IMG/VR virus record: IMGVR_UViG_3300035698_006228
Span: 1 to 22,925 of that record
Strand: one strand, 5' to 3'
DNA from: a virus
Length of the DNA: 22,925 nucleotides
Within the stretch, counting starts at the first letter, position 1. Each line of letters opens with the position of its first letter. Under the pieces are notes generated by a model. That model made no database searches. It was not told the DNA's origin and worked only from the letters and a program-made list of their open reading frames with translations. Position numbers and translations under genes: made by a program. Shown here one piece after another: positions 1-8,130 of the stretch.

Positions 1-441
1 AACAGAATCTGTTGGAGTTCCTTGTGGGTATAGTGTTAGAAATCTATATGTTCCAACAGTTCGTGTACCAGTTTGTTCACTACAAAATCGCTCTTGACTC
101 GCATTTCCTACAACTGCATAATTTACATTTGCAAAATCAACATCCCATGTAAGTATGTAATCACCGGTTCCATTATCAGTTAATGATGCAACATTAAAAC
201 TATCATTGATAGCAGCTGTACCACTTCCATTAAAACTCACCCATGTTTTAATTCTAGCATCACCATCCAATCGATCTAATCGAGTTTTAACATCAGCATC
301 TGTACCTTTTGGATTCGTACCTAGTTCAGTTTCAACTGCAGTTATTTCATCACCTCGATCATTTTGGTGACTTGCTAATACATCATCTACATCATCAGAT
401 AATGTTGAAAATGCTTTAATTGCACTTGGATATGATGCCAT
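1..441 (-). CDS. Tail fibre-like structural protein, C-terminus cut by window edge
   Basis: An open frame starts at the ATG at 441 and runs 147 codons off the left edge. An AAGGAG site lies 9 nt upstream, and the hub stop is 13 bases before the start. The N-terminus (MASYPSAIKAFSTL) leads into a helical stretch with N-D-R-G-D-E-I-T-A-V-E-T-E-L-G-T-N-P-K-G. This matches a recurrent phage fibre or appendage motif (about N-x-x-x-x-E-I-x-A-I-E-x-E-L-G-x-N-P). A beta-rich part follows with TWVSFNGSGTAAINDSFNV and then GTGDYILTWDV, the W-x-x-F-x-G pattern found at the distal ends of many phage fibres. I infer that it is an appendage attached below the hub, given its place just after the hub gene. 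Receptor specificity cannot be read from this fragment. Confidence 0.75.
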   Translation of the reverse strand, partial: MASYPSAIKAFSTLSDDVDDVLASHQNDRGDEITAVETELGTNPKGTDADVKTRLDRLDGDARIKTWVSFNGSGTAAINDSFNVASLTDNGTGDYILTWDVDFANVNYAVVGNASQERFCSEQTGTRTVGTYRFLTLYPQGTPTDSV

Positions 442-454
442 AATATGATACTCC

Positions 455-2337
455 TTATGTTATATTCTGTCTTTGTTGATCTAATGTAAATTCTAATTGT
501 GCTAAACGATCTGTCAATCCAGTTAATGGCCGACCTAATTCAATCGATGTTATTACACTATCTCCAATTAATGTATAACTAATCGATTCGATCTGATAAC
601 CAAACGCACCACCATACTTTGTACTATTTCCATATGTAATAGTAGTACCATACGGCACTGCCGTATCCCCATCATTGACGGCTAGCAATCCTAATGGAAC
701 TGTTTTTTCAATCAACCTTTTATTTGGTGGTAGCCCAACAGAACCTCGTCTATCTCTAATAGATAAATCTGATAATAATGATGTGCCCAATTGTGTCGCA
801 ACAGCTTGTGTTGTAACCGAACTATTTTGCACAATCAATTGTCGTGTACCAAATGTAGCAATTGAATCTGCATCTTCAATTGCTGCTGGTTTAAACACAA
901 GATCGTTTTCATCTTTACCACCAATTATTAAAATAGAATTTCTAATGGCTTGAAAATCATCTTCATTCTCATGATATCCAACATTCACTCCTTTAAAAAA
1001 ACTATGATTTATTGTTGTTGATTTAGTAAGAAAATACAATTCACCATTTCGATCAACACCCCATTCATAACCACCAGCAAGTTCAATAATTTTTTGAATA
1101 ACCCGATCAGCGGTTTCATTACTAAAAGTCAATGTATCTGGTGTGAATGTTGTTACTTCAAATGTCCCCAATCCTATATTAACTAATGGCGTGACTGTTG
1201 TCATTATGTCAGATAATATTTCAGACAATTCAGTACTTGTATATACAGCATCAATGACAACACGATCTAATCGATCACGTAGTCCACCAATTTTTACAGT
1301 TTTTTCTTTTATATTACTATCTGATGTTTGTATGACTTGAACATATCCTGTATACCAAAGGTCTTCGCCTTTAGTTTTTCCATACTTTACAGTGTTCTGA
1401 TTTGTCGATGCATTACCATTACCATTATTATATAATTTTTTTACTTGAGTTTCGTGTATTGGTTTATCATACATGTGTATATTATCCATTGAACCATTCC
1501 ATGCATTCGTGATATAACTTAAATAGAAATCGTTTCCTGCAAGATTTGGGGTAGTGCTTGGCATTGCATCACCGATGAATGTTAATGGTATTCGAACACC
1601 ATTCAAATACATTTTAACTTTATCTGAATCGTGTAATTGGGAAAGATCCATAACTAAGGCCACATGAAAAAATTCATTTATAGTTACTAGATTATCATAT
1701 TTAAAATATGCGTAAGAATCTGCACCACTACCACGTATTTGAAAATATATAACCTCACTGGTATGTGTATACATTCTAACATCTGAACTACCATCTGTTT
1801 TATTAAATATGAATACTGTTTGATTCAATTCTTCTTGTTTCAACCAACAAGAAAAAGAAAATCCTGTAGTATTATCTAATTCTGTAACATCTCCGCAATT
1901 AACATTTACATTTGCACTACCGGTGTGTGCTTGTGAAAAACTTAATGCAGTACCTACTTTACCATTTATTGTCATGTTGCTAGCATCAATAGAAGATGTC
2001 CCGGTATAATTTCCAACAACATCGGTAATTGTAGTTCCAGTTAATTCGTCCAATTTCCAATGTGATAATGCAGGAATAAACCATCCATATTTTTCTGCAT
2101 AGTATTTATAAGTTCCATATTTATTATTTTCATAGATCTCATCGGTTATTTGTAAAATTTGTATAAGATTATTTCCGTTGATATCTACCAGATCATCTTT
2201 TGGTGCATCTAATGTACATGCTCCACAACCACCCATTCGATCATATGACCATGTTAATTTTGTGGGGTTTCTAACAGTATCTAAAAATACTCTATCAGAA
2301 TTTAAAATTCAACAAAAAATCCGCTTAACGTTTGCAT
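455..2337 (-). CDS. Tail hub (Tal-like) protein with inserted LamG domain; frame break near 2304-2307
   Basis: The intact frame runs from 2236 (an ATG opening MGGCGACTL) to a TAA at 455, 593 residues. The real N-terminus appears to start at the ATG at 2337, six bases after the Dit stop codon ends (in reading order) and with AGGTGG upstream. That frame reads MQTLSGFFVEF and then hits TAA at 2302-2304. One extra T in the T4 run (2304-2307) would join it to LNSDRVFLDTVRNPTKLTWS and on into MGGCG, giving 627 residues. In the 593-residue numbering, residues about 56-274 form a LamG/concanavalin-like jelly roll (HWKLDE start, FSFSCWLKQ, the W-N-G-S-M-D-N-I end). It is inserted in hub sequence that resumes at about 280 with YGKTKGEDLWYTGYVQV. 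The C-terminal part (GGYEWGVDRNGELYFL, then IESISYTLIGDSVITSIELG) is typical of siphovirus hub proteins. It would sit at the tail tip under Dit, and the LamG may bind surface glycans. Confidence 0.75.
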
Positions 2338-2340
2338 AAA

Positions 2341-3111
2341 TTAATACCACCTAGTTCGCCATTGTATTGTAATGTTTGCTTGTATCCCGCCAATGTATTG
2401 TATGCTATTTGTTCCAGCCAATAGTTGTATGAATTTTCCAGAAATGTTTTTTGAATCATCTACTCCATTGTTTAACACTCTACTCAATTCAGCTTGTGTC
2501 GAATCTATAATCAATGCAGAATTTGCACCGATTGTACCACTGTATTTCAACACTTGTTCAGGATCGTCACTTAAATTTGATAATGTAAATCCATCGATAT
2601 CACTTGTTGTGCTTGATGCTATTGTTATAACAACAGGCGTTGATGCATTACCACCATTGGACAATGATAGTATCAATTCTGGTGATGTTGCTGGTGATAT
2701 CACTCCTGATGTATTTAACGTCGACCCTTGCCATAATGCACTTGGACTTATGAATGTTAATTCAAATTGCCAAGCCAATCCTGCACTACCAAGTATTGGT
2801 CGATCTGCATATTGTAAAATTTTCGCTTCTACAAAACGATCATTATAAAAATATAAATTATTTATTCCAGTCTGCCGAACGCCTGATCGTAATGCATCTA
2901 AGTGTGTACGTAAAAGATCTAGATCTGTACCAACAACACTTCCGCGTAATCTAAGTTGTCGTTCTACTGTAAATGTTGAATCAGGAATGCTAACACCATT
3001 ACGATTTATAATATTTTGAACATCAACATTTTCATCTAGTACTTCTTGCCATTCTTCAACAACACTATCAAAATTAAATGTTCCATACACAATACTAATG
3101 TTTGTTGCCAT
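2341..3111 (-). CDS. Distal tail protein (Dit-like, siphovirus tail component)
   Basis: A protein of 256 residues whose start overlaps the tape measure stop (TAATG at 3109-3113). The N-terminal half (about 1-130) has the Dit belt pattern: a long loop with ERQLRLRGSVVG, a helix DLDLLRTHLDALRSG, then WQFELTFISPSALWQG, a variant of the F-x-A-x-D-P-x-W motif that ends this domain. The C-terminal half (about 140-256) is a galectin-like beta sandwich: LSNGGNASTPVVITI, SALIIDSTQAELSRVLNNG, then FIQLLAGTNSI and a final WRTRWY. Family knowledge: Dit forms a hexameric ring joining the tail tube to the hub. Its position between tape measure and hub is the usual one, which strengthens the call. Confidence 0.85.
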   Translation of the reverse strand: MATNISIVYGTFNFDSVVEEWQEVLDENVDVQNIINRNGVSIPDSTFTVERQLRLRGSVVGTDLDLLRTHLDALRSGVRQTGINNLYFYNDRFVEAKILQYADRPILGSAGLAWQFELTFISPSALWQGSTLNTSGVISPATSPELILSLSNGGNASTPVVITIASSTTSDIDGFTLSNLSDDPEQVLKYSGTIGANSALIIDSTQAELSRVLNNGVDDSKNISGKFIQLLAGTNSIQYIGGIQANITIQWRTRWY

Positions 3112-5969
3112 TATAGTCTAGCTCCTGAAAATCGTGGTTTTTCTAATTCAAGCCCAATGGTTCTTGATATTTTTCGTGCTAACGATTCGATATTAGTTGG
3201 ATTTGAAATGTCTGCATTTTCAATTTTTATATTTATATTATTTGTCATTCCACCATTACCAGAACCTAAAAATTCATCTACTCTATTTAATGGTATGATA
3301 GCCTCTGGACCAGCTTCACCAACCATTGCAAATGTTGGACTAGTAACGACACCACCAGTTGCGAACGTTGGAAGTCCAGAAACTTCTTGTTTATTATTTG
3401 CTCCTGGAGCAATTTCTACATTACCAACAAATCCACCACCAGTCACACCACCAGGTGCGAACGTTGGAAGTCCAGAAACTTCTTGTCTATTATTTGCTCC
3501 TGGAGCAATTTCTACATTACCAACAAATTCACCACCAGTCACACCACCAGGTTCGAACGTTGGACCAACTACAATACCTGCTGCGACAATACCAGCTGCA
3601 CCAGCTGCAGCTGCTGCACCGAATGTAACAATACTAACCGCTAATGCTAATGGAGCCCATATTGCTAATAGTGCTGCACCAATAGAGGCACTAACTGCAC
3701 CAAATAATAATAATGCTGCAATTGAAGTTGCTGTCTGTATTGCAGCAGTTGCAACAAATACAGCAGTTACTTTCACCATGCTACCAATGATATCATCAAA
3801 TCCTTGAACTAAACTCTGTGCAGCATTTGATGCAAAAGTCAATCCTTCCGTTAACATGCCAACAGATTTAATTGTATCCTCTGGAACTTTTGGTATTTTA
3901 AGTAAGGCCTCTTCTAAATTTTCACCACTACCAAACCCAACTATTGGACCAGACGAAGAAAATTCATCAAATTTATCAATGACATCATCTTTTGCTTTTC
4001 CTAATACTTTGAAATTTTTTGTTAACTTTTCGGTTTCATCATTAATTTCACTATCACGACCGCCAGTTTTTGCTTCAGCACGAATTGGATCTGCGGCTAC
4101 TGGGGTTGTCGTGCCAGTTTTTGCTCTAAAAAATCCACCTAATAATCCACCACCGGCCGCAAATTTTCCTAACTTTGTTCCTGATGCTGCTGATGTCATC
4201 CGGTTAAATAATTGAGTGATTCCAATTAATTGAAAAGATAATTCTACAAACAAATTAGCAAGTTTATCAAAAAATGCACGTTCTAATGTTTTACCTAATT
4301 CTTTAACTGCATCACCAAGATCATTAACATCTCGCAATGCTACACGAAATAAATCTGAAAATGCATCTTGAAATGAATCAGTAGACAATGTAAGAAAAAC
4401 AAATTCTTCATCAAGATCCTCTACTGATTTAGCTACCGTTTGAACTTTTTTATCTTGATTGTCTAATTCATCATTTGTTTGTTCAGTTTTATTTTTTGCA
4501 CGTTCTTGTGTTTTTGAAAAATTTAATAATTGCTCAATCAAGATCGCATAATCAACACCAAGTTGTTCTATCAATAATGCATTATCAACTAACAGTGGTA
4601 ATATTTTATTAACTGCATCACCAACAGATCGTTCTAATGCAAATCCGAGTTTTTTAGCACCCGGTATCAGTTGTAATATTTGGGCAAATGCTTCTGTCAC
4701 AGACAGTGTAAATACAACAATAGCTTGTGCCCCAGAAATTAATATAAGAATCAATGATGATAATGCTGTTGTCGCTGTTAATAACACAAATCCTAATACT
4801 TCTAAAATTGGCATCATCTGTTGCAATACAGACAACACAATTTCTAAATTAGATCCTAAAACTTTTATCAACGGACCAGCTTTACTTACATTTGCAGTTA
4901 ATTTATCTAAGAAGTCATTATATCTAGAACCAACAACTTCACCAATTCTAATTCTAAAAACTTTAAACGCAGAATTTAATCGTGCTTGTTTAAATTCGGT
5001 TGATGCCATGACTTTCACTAATTCTTTTTGAATTGCACCATCACGATCAAGCGCATCATTCATTGCTTGAATGAATCGTGTTGCATTTCCTGAAACTGCT
5101 GCTAATGTAGAATGTGCTCTGATGTTTGGAATTATTTGTTTTTGAATGTCAATATGTAAGTTTGTTAATTTTATTAATGTGTCTGCAAAATTATCACCTT
5201 CTACTGCTACTGCTCCTAATTCAACACCATATTTTTTTGCAATTGCAACCTGAGCACCAGTGGTTTTTGTTAATCCATTTATTATAGCTCTTAATCCAGT
5301 CATTACTTCATCGGTACTTAATCCAAGATCCTGAGTGACAACAAATGCACCAGCCAATTGATTCATATTAACTTTTAATGCTGCTGCAATACCGACAACT
5401 TTACCGAGGGCTTCTGCTAATTCACCAACGGTTACACGAGCAATTCGTTGTGTTGTGATAAGAAAATTTGCGGCATCCCCTGCACTTTTAAATTGATCTG
5501 ATGCATTACACATTAATGTAACAACTGCTTTTGTTGCGGATGCAGTATTTGCAAACCCAGCAACAGCTAATTTAGTTGATGCTGTTAATACATCTAATGC
5601 TTGTGCGGTATCTGTAATTCCAGCAGATATAATATCAAATCCCGCAGCATTGAGTTCTTTTGTACTTTTACCAAATTCTATGGACAATCGTTTTATGCTA
5701 TTTGACAATTGATTAAAAATAGGAGCAGTGTCTTTTACTAATGTAGAAATTTTAATAATTCCAGTTTCATAAGAAGCAAATACCGCAATGGTTTTTTTCA
5801 TTTCCATTGTTAACTTACGAACTGCTATTGTAACTGCAGCTAATCCAATCAAATTTTTAAATGCACGATTTATTTGATTAGCTGCTCCTGATAAATTATT
5901 ACCAGCTTTTTTAAAAGCACCAGACGCTTTACCTTCACCAATGATTGTTACTTTTACATTATTTGCCAT
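3111..5969 (-). CDS. Tail tape measure protein
   Basis: A protein of 952 residues, the tail-length ruler, with AGGA 8 nt before the start. The N-terminus is helical. Residues about 85-345 match the phage tape measure core (LDVLTASTKLAVAGFANTAS, VTLMCNASDQFKSAGDAAN, VGELAEALGKVVGIAAALKV, then LGLSTDEVMTGLRAIINGL). Strongly hydrophobic segments lie at about 380-440 and 735-800, as expected for a protein that enters the host envelope during DNA ejection. The C-terminal part has two near-identical 32-residue units beginning FEPGGVTGG and FAPGGVTGG. It then has the common tape measure ending F-A-T-G-G-V-V-x-x-P-T-F with GEAGPEAIIPLNRVDEF. At roughly 1.5 angstrom per residue the tail would be about 140 nm. 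That figure rests on the general ruler rule and is not measured here. Confidence 0.93.
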   Translation of the reverse strand: MANNVKVTIIGEGKASGAFKKAGNNLSGAANQINRAFKNLIGLAAVTIAVRKLTMEMKKTIAVFASYETGIIKISTLVKDTAPIFNQLSNSIKRLSIEFGKSTKELNAAGFDIISAGITDTAQALDVLTASTKLAVAGFANTASATKAVVTLMCNASDQFKSAGDAANFLITTQRIARVTVGELAEALGKVVGIAAALKVNMNQLAGAFVVTQDLGLSTDEVMTGLRAIINGLTKTTGAQVAIAKKYGVELGAVAVEGDNFADTLIKLTNLHIDIQKQIIPNIRAHSTLAAVSGNATRFIQAMNDALDRDGAIQKELVKVMASTEFKQARLNSAFKVFRIRIGEVVGSRYNDFLDKLTANVSKAGPLIKVLGSNLEIVLSVLQQMMPILEVLGFVLLTATTALSSLILILISGAQAIVVFTLSVTEAFAQILQLIPGAKKLGFALERSVGDAVNKILPLLVDNALLIEQLGVDYAILIEQLLNFSKTQERAKNKTEQTNDELDNQDKKVQTVAKSVEDLDEEFVFLTLSTDSFQDAFSDLFRVALRDVNDLGDAVKELGKTLERAFFDKLANLFVELSFQLIGITQLFNRMTSAASGTKLGKFAAGGGLLGGFFRAKTGTTTPVAADPIRAEAKTGGRDSEINDETEKLTKNFKVLGKAKDDVIDKFDEFSSSGPIVGFGSGENLEEALLKIPKVPEDTIKSVGMLTEGLTFASNAAQSLVQGFDDIIGSMVKVTAVFVATAAIQTATSIAALLLFGAVSASIGAALLAIWAPLALAVSIVTFGAAAAAGAAGIVAAGIVVGPTFEPGGVTGGEFVGNVEIAPGANNRQEVSGLPTFAPGGVTGGGFVGNVEIAPGANNKQEVSGLPTFATGGVVTSPTFAMVGEAGPEAIIPLNRVDEFLGSGNGGMTNNINIKIENADISNPTNIESLARKISRTIGLELEKPRFSGARL
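3361..3564 (-). repeat. 96-bp tandem repeat, two full copies plus a short third, inside tape measure gene
   Basis: Copies start at 3361 and 3457, and a partial copy starts at 3553 and fades after about 12 bases. The period is exactly 96 bp (32 codons), so frame is kept. The two full copies differ at only a few positions (for example near 3393 and 3432). In protein terms each copy encodes F-x-P-G-G-V-T-G-G-x-F-V-G-N-V-E-I-A-P-G followed by A-N-N-(R/K)-Q-E-V-S-G-L-P-T. The near identity suggests a recent in-frame duplication. Confidence 0.9.
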
Positions 5970-5980
5970 AAGATAAATCC

Positions 5981-6631
5981 TTAATCAATTAATTTTGTTA
6001 CATCAAATACTGGTTGAACTTTTTTTCTATATCGACTAGCTTGTTTTTTTATTAAATTCTTTTTATCTGTAAGATGTTTATTTTTTTCTTTTAATAATGC
6101 ATTCACTTGAAAAAAAGTTAATGATCCAATTTCATCAATTGACATATAGAATGGATGTGTTTTCAACACATAAATTAATCTACGCCAATCATACGAGGGA
6201 CGAACAAGTTTTTTATTTATTCGTTCTTGTCCGCCCCGACGACGTTTTTTGTATCTAATCCACTTAATGTAAATATTGCATTAACAAGGGTCACAACTTC
6301 ATTAATATTTGTTATAGTAAATTTGTCACCGAAATCTTCAAATGATAATTTAAAATCTAAATTCTTACCAAGTGCCAACCAAACACAATATAACATTACA
6401 TTGATTCTACGATTTTTGCCAGATGCTGACATTTCTTGTAAAGTTTCACCAGTATAATCTTCTAGTTTTGCCAAATCTAATAATTTTAATCCAAACAACT
6501 TCCATTTTTTTTTCTTCATTTGGAAATTGCAATTCGGTTGAGGTTTCCCCTAATAATACTCTGATTGAATTTTCATCAATTGGGGGTTCTTCTTTAACTT
6601 CTGTTGGGTTCTTTTCGGCTTCCGATGACAT
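5981..6631 (-). CDS. Tail assembly chaperone G-T fusion made by -1 frameshift
   Basis: The frame ending at TAA 5981 is open upstream through the end of G to the slippery site at 6244-6250. After a -1 shift the protein continues KKRRRGGQERINKKLV, RPSYDWRRLIYVLKTHPFYM, SIDEIGSLTFFQVNALLKEK and ends in a basic helical tail. The W-R-R-L-I-Y-V-L-K-T-H-P-F segment, then helix-rich sequence lying directly before the tape measure, is the layout of lambda gpT-type extensions. With the A9 break also bridged, the fusion is about 216 residues. Family knowledge: G binds the tape measure as a chaperone, and G-T recruits tube protein while being absent from the virion. The stretch after 6169 could alternatively be a separate GTG-started gene of 62 codons. 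However, that GTG has no SD, and the frame is open well upstream of it. Confidence 0.85.
6197..6250 (-). promoter_or_regulatory. Programmed -1 ribosomal frameshift signal (slippery heptamer plus hairpin)
   Basis: On the minus strand the heptamer A_AAA_AAC lies at 6250-6244, in register with the G reading frame (codons ACA AAA AAC). A 6-nt spacer (GTCGTC) follows. Then GGGGCGGACAAG (6237-6226) can pair with CTTGTTCGTCCC (6208-6197), a 12-bp stem with two G-U pairs and a 17-nt loop that contains the G stop codon. Slippery site, spacer length and stem all match canonical -1 signals, and the -1 frame is open into the T extension. Confidence 0.88.
6217..6631 (-). CDS. Tail assembly chaperone G; interrupted by +1 frame break in A9 run
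   Basis: The start is the ATG at 6631 (AAAGGAGGG at 6637-6645, about 6 nt away). It is not the TTG just before it. The first frame reads MSSEAEKNPTEVKEEPPIDE, then SIRVLLGETSTELQFPNEEKK up to the A9 run at 6505-6513. Read straight through, it ends 17 residues after the last lysine, at a stop at 6446. The second frame continues WKLFGLKLLDLAKLEDYTGE, then RINVMLYCVWLALGKN, LSFEDFGD and ends at TAA 6217. The two halves join exactly if the run were A8, giving 137 residues, a normal length for phage chaperones of this type. The joined sequence (short beta-like start, L-x-x-L-E-x-Y-T-G, L-x-F-E-D-F-G-D) and the position two genes after the tail tube support the call. An internal start at ATG 6519 lacks an SD and would remove the conserved beginning. 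Confidence 0.8.
6505..6513 (-). other. A9 homopolymer at the frame break inside chaperone G
   Basis: Nine consecutive A residues on the coding strand (GAAGAAAAAAAAATGG). The upstream frame and the downstream frame of G differ by +1 across this run, and removal of one A restores a single frame. It may be an assembly indel, a mutation, or a site of RNA polymerase slippage or +1 ribosomal shifting. Confidence 0.85.
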
Positions 6632-6860
6632 CAATACCCTCCTTTAGTTTACTCGCTTCATCAAATTTTCTTAAATCATCAGCATAAAAATGTTGAGGCA
6701 TATATTTTCCATTCACAATTCGCATAAGATTTAATTTAACTTTATTTGAACGATCTGTGTTTGCATTAATTTCAAAAAAAATTAAATCCGTTTGCTTTTG
6801 TCCATTAAAAAATATCTCAGTCTCGTCACCCCTACCCTGTGTCAGTATTACAATTTCCAT
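6594..6860 (-). CDS. Small conserved-position tail protein of unknown function
   Basis: A protein of 88 residues with a good SD (AAGGAG, about 6 nt from the ATG). It lies between the tail tube gene and chaperone G and overlaps the start of G by 38 bases. The sequence (MEIVILTQGRGDETEIFFNG, then KVKLNLMRIVNGKYMPQHFY and DDLRKFDEASKLKEGIDV) suggests a small alpha/beta fold with no membrane segment or catalytic motif. I do not recognise a family. Its position suggests a tail assembly role, perhaps an accessory chaperone, but this is inference only. Confidence 0.7.
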   Translation of the reverse strand: MEIVILTQGRGDETEIFFNGQKQTDLIFFEINANTDRSNKVKLNLMRIVNGKYMPQHFYADDLRKFDEASKLKEGIDVIGSRKEPNRS

Positions 6861-6894
6861 AACCGCTCCTTAATTTTCAATGTAACTTTACAAA

Positions 6895-7860
6895 TTAAAC
6901 ACTTGTAACAGTATTACGCAATACTAATGTTGCTTCATCCAATGTTGCACTTCTACGTGATTTAAAATCAGCAGTGTATGTAATTCGACCTTCATCAGAA
7001 ACTTGAATCGGTGCTGCTTCAATCGTGCTCAATGGCAATGTCATCGTGAATGAATTATAGTACCCACCTTCTATGGTATCCCCAACAGCACTGATCAATA
7101 ATGAACGATTTGTTGCATTTTTAAAATCAGTAAAAATTGTTGTGTTTGCAAATTCAAGTTCAAAATTTCCATTTACTTCTAAACGACTACTTCTAACAGG
7201 TTGTTTCCGCTTTCTACTACCAATAAAAATTCTATCAGCATCGAGATTATTATTTAATGTTACAGAAAATGCAGACACTTGTTGTAATGCACTATTCCAC
7301 TGTAATGTAACATCGGGCGCAGTAAATCCATTAACAGTTGGTTGTGATTGAGTTGATGCCGTACCGGTATCTAAATCTCGACCAATAACATCCATATTCA
7401 AAGTCATAAATGCTTCAAGACTTTGATTAATTGTAGCCGATTGAACATTTGCACCAGTAACAAAAAAACTGGTTCCACCACGATTAACTTCCATCGTTAA
7501 TCCAACTGGTAATGTATCTGCAATTGTAAATGTATGATCATATACATTTGGTGCTGAAGATGGTGATGGTTGTGAAGTTGTTACGGTTCCGAACATATGT
7601 TTAAACAGCAACTCCAATCCTTCATATAAAATTTCAACTTCCATAGAACCTGATACATCTAATCTACCTCTACGAAATCGTGATGAACTGTATCCAATAG
7701 AATCAATTCCATTAGTTTCAATTCGAGCATCTTCTCGTGCAAGACTATCACCACCTGCAATCAGTGGTAAAAACTTAGTCGATGGTAATACTCTTGTTGT
7801 GTATCCAACCTGTTCAACAAATCCTAAAAAACTTCCAACACCTACATTTGGCTGTCCCAT
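6895..7860 (-). CDS. Major tail tube protein
   Basis: A protein of 321 residues with a strong SD (AGGAGG 6-7 nt before ATG), in keeping with high expression. It is beta-rich throughout. The N-terminus has GSFLGFVEQVGYTTRVLPST and the ARIETNGIDSIGY segment. It continues with GRLDVSGSMEVEILYEGLEL and LLFKHMFGTV, the pattern of the larger siphovirus tube proteins in which a tail-tube beta sandwich is duplicated. A second half (about 165-315) echoes it with RSSRLEVNGNFELEFANTTI and FTDFKNATNRSLLI. Location between tail terminator and chaperone/tape measure genes is standard. The tube polymerises around the tape measure. The two related halves suggest pseudo-hexameric stacking of trimers, as known for some tube proteins, but this cannot be settled from sequence. 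Confidence 0.85.
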   Translation of the reverse strand: MGQPNVGVGSFLGFVEQVGYTTRVLPSTKFLPLIAGGDSLAREDARIETNGIDSIGYSSSRFRRGRLDVSGSMEVEILYEGLELLFKHMFGTVTTSQPSPSSAPNVYDHTFTIADTLPVGLTMEVNRGGTSFFVTGANVQSATINQSLEAFMTLNMDVIGRDLDTGTASTQSQPTVNGFTAPDVTLQWNSALQQVSAFSVTLNNNLDADRIFIGSRKRKQPVRSSRLEVNGNFELEFANTTIFTDFKNATNRSLLISAVGDTIEGGYYNSFTMTLPLSTIEAAPIQVSDEGRITYTADFKSRRSATLDEATLVLRNTVTSV

Positions 7861-7890
7861 TACATTCCTCCTATTATCTATTCTCGTTTA

Positions 7891-8115
7891 TTAATTAATA
7901 TGTTTTTTCTTTTGTCGAACTTCTCGAACCCCATGTTTTGGAAATTCATTTAATTTTCTATCAAATGATTTTACTCGCTCAACTTTTGTCCAATTTTCTT
8001 TACTAACTGTTTCCATTTCACCATCTGTAAATGTCACAATGTCACCACGTTTAACAATTCCTTTACCCTGAACACTAACATTATTTATTGATCCAACATA
8101 TTTATATTTAGCCAT
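7891..8115 (-). CDS. Small basic protein, unknown function
   Basis: A protein of 74 residues with AAAGGAG 9-10 nt before its ATG, lying between the tail terminator and the tube gene. The N-terminal 45 residues look like a small beta-barrel (KYKYVGSINNVSVQ, GIVKRGDIVTFTDGEMETVS, NWTKVE), similar to short domains often found in head-tail joining regions. The C-terminus is strongly basic (FDRKLNEFP..., REVRQKKKHIN). A minor tail or stabilising protein is possible. No family is recognised with certainty. Confidence 0.65.
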   Translation of the reverse strand: MAKYKYVGSINNVSVQGKGIVKRGDIVTFTDGEMETVSKENWTKVERVKSFDRKLNEFPKHGVREVRQKKKHIN

Positions 8116-8130
8116 ATAATCGTTCTCCTT

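Noticed and set aside
3046-3807. Long plus-strand frame opposite the tape measure
   Set aside because: Low-complexity proline/alanine translation mirrors the minus-strand repeats; no SD, and the minus-strand gene has clear family motifs.
5981-6169. A free-standing GTG-started gene before the tape measure
   Set aside because: No SD, and the frame is open upstream to a canonical -1 slippery site; better explained as the T extension.
6446-6634. A separate 62-codon gene overlapping chaperone G
   Set aside because: Its first part is the true start of G, and the part after the A9 run (EVVWIKIIRFGKTRRLYW) is the out-of-frame reading of G.
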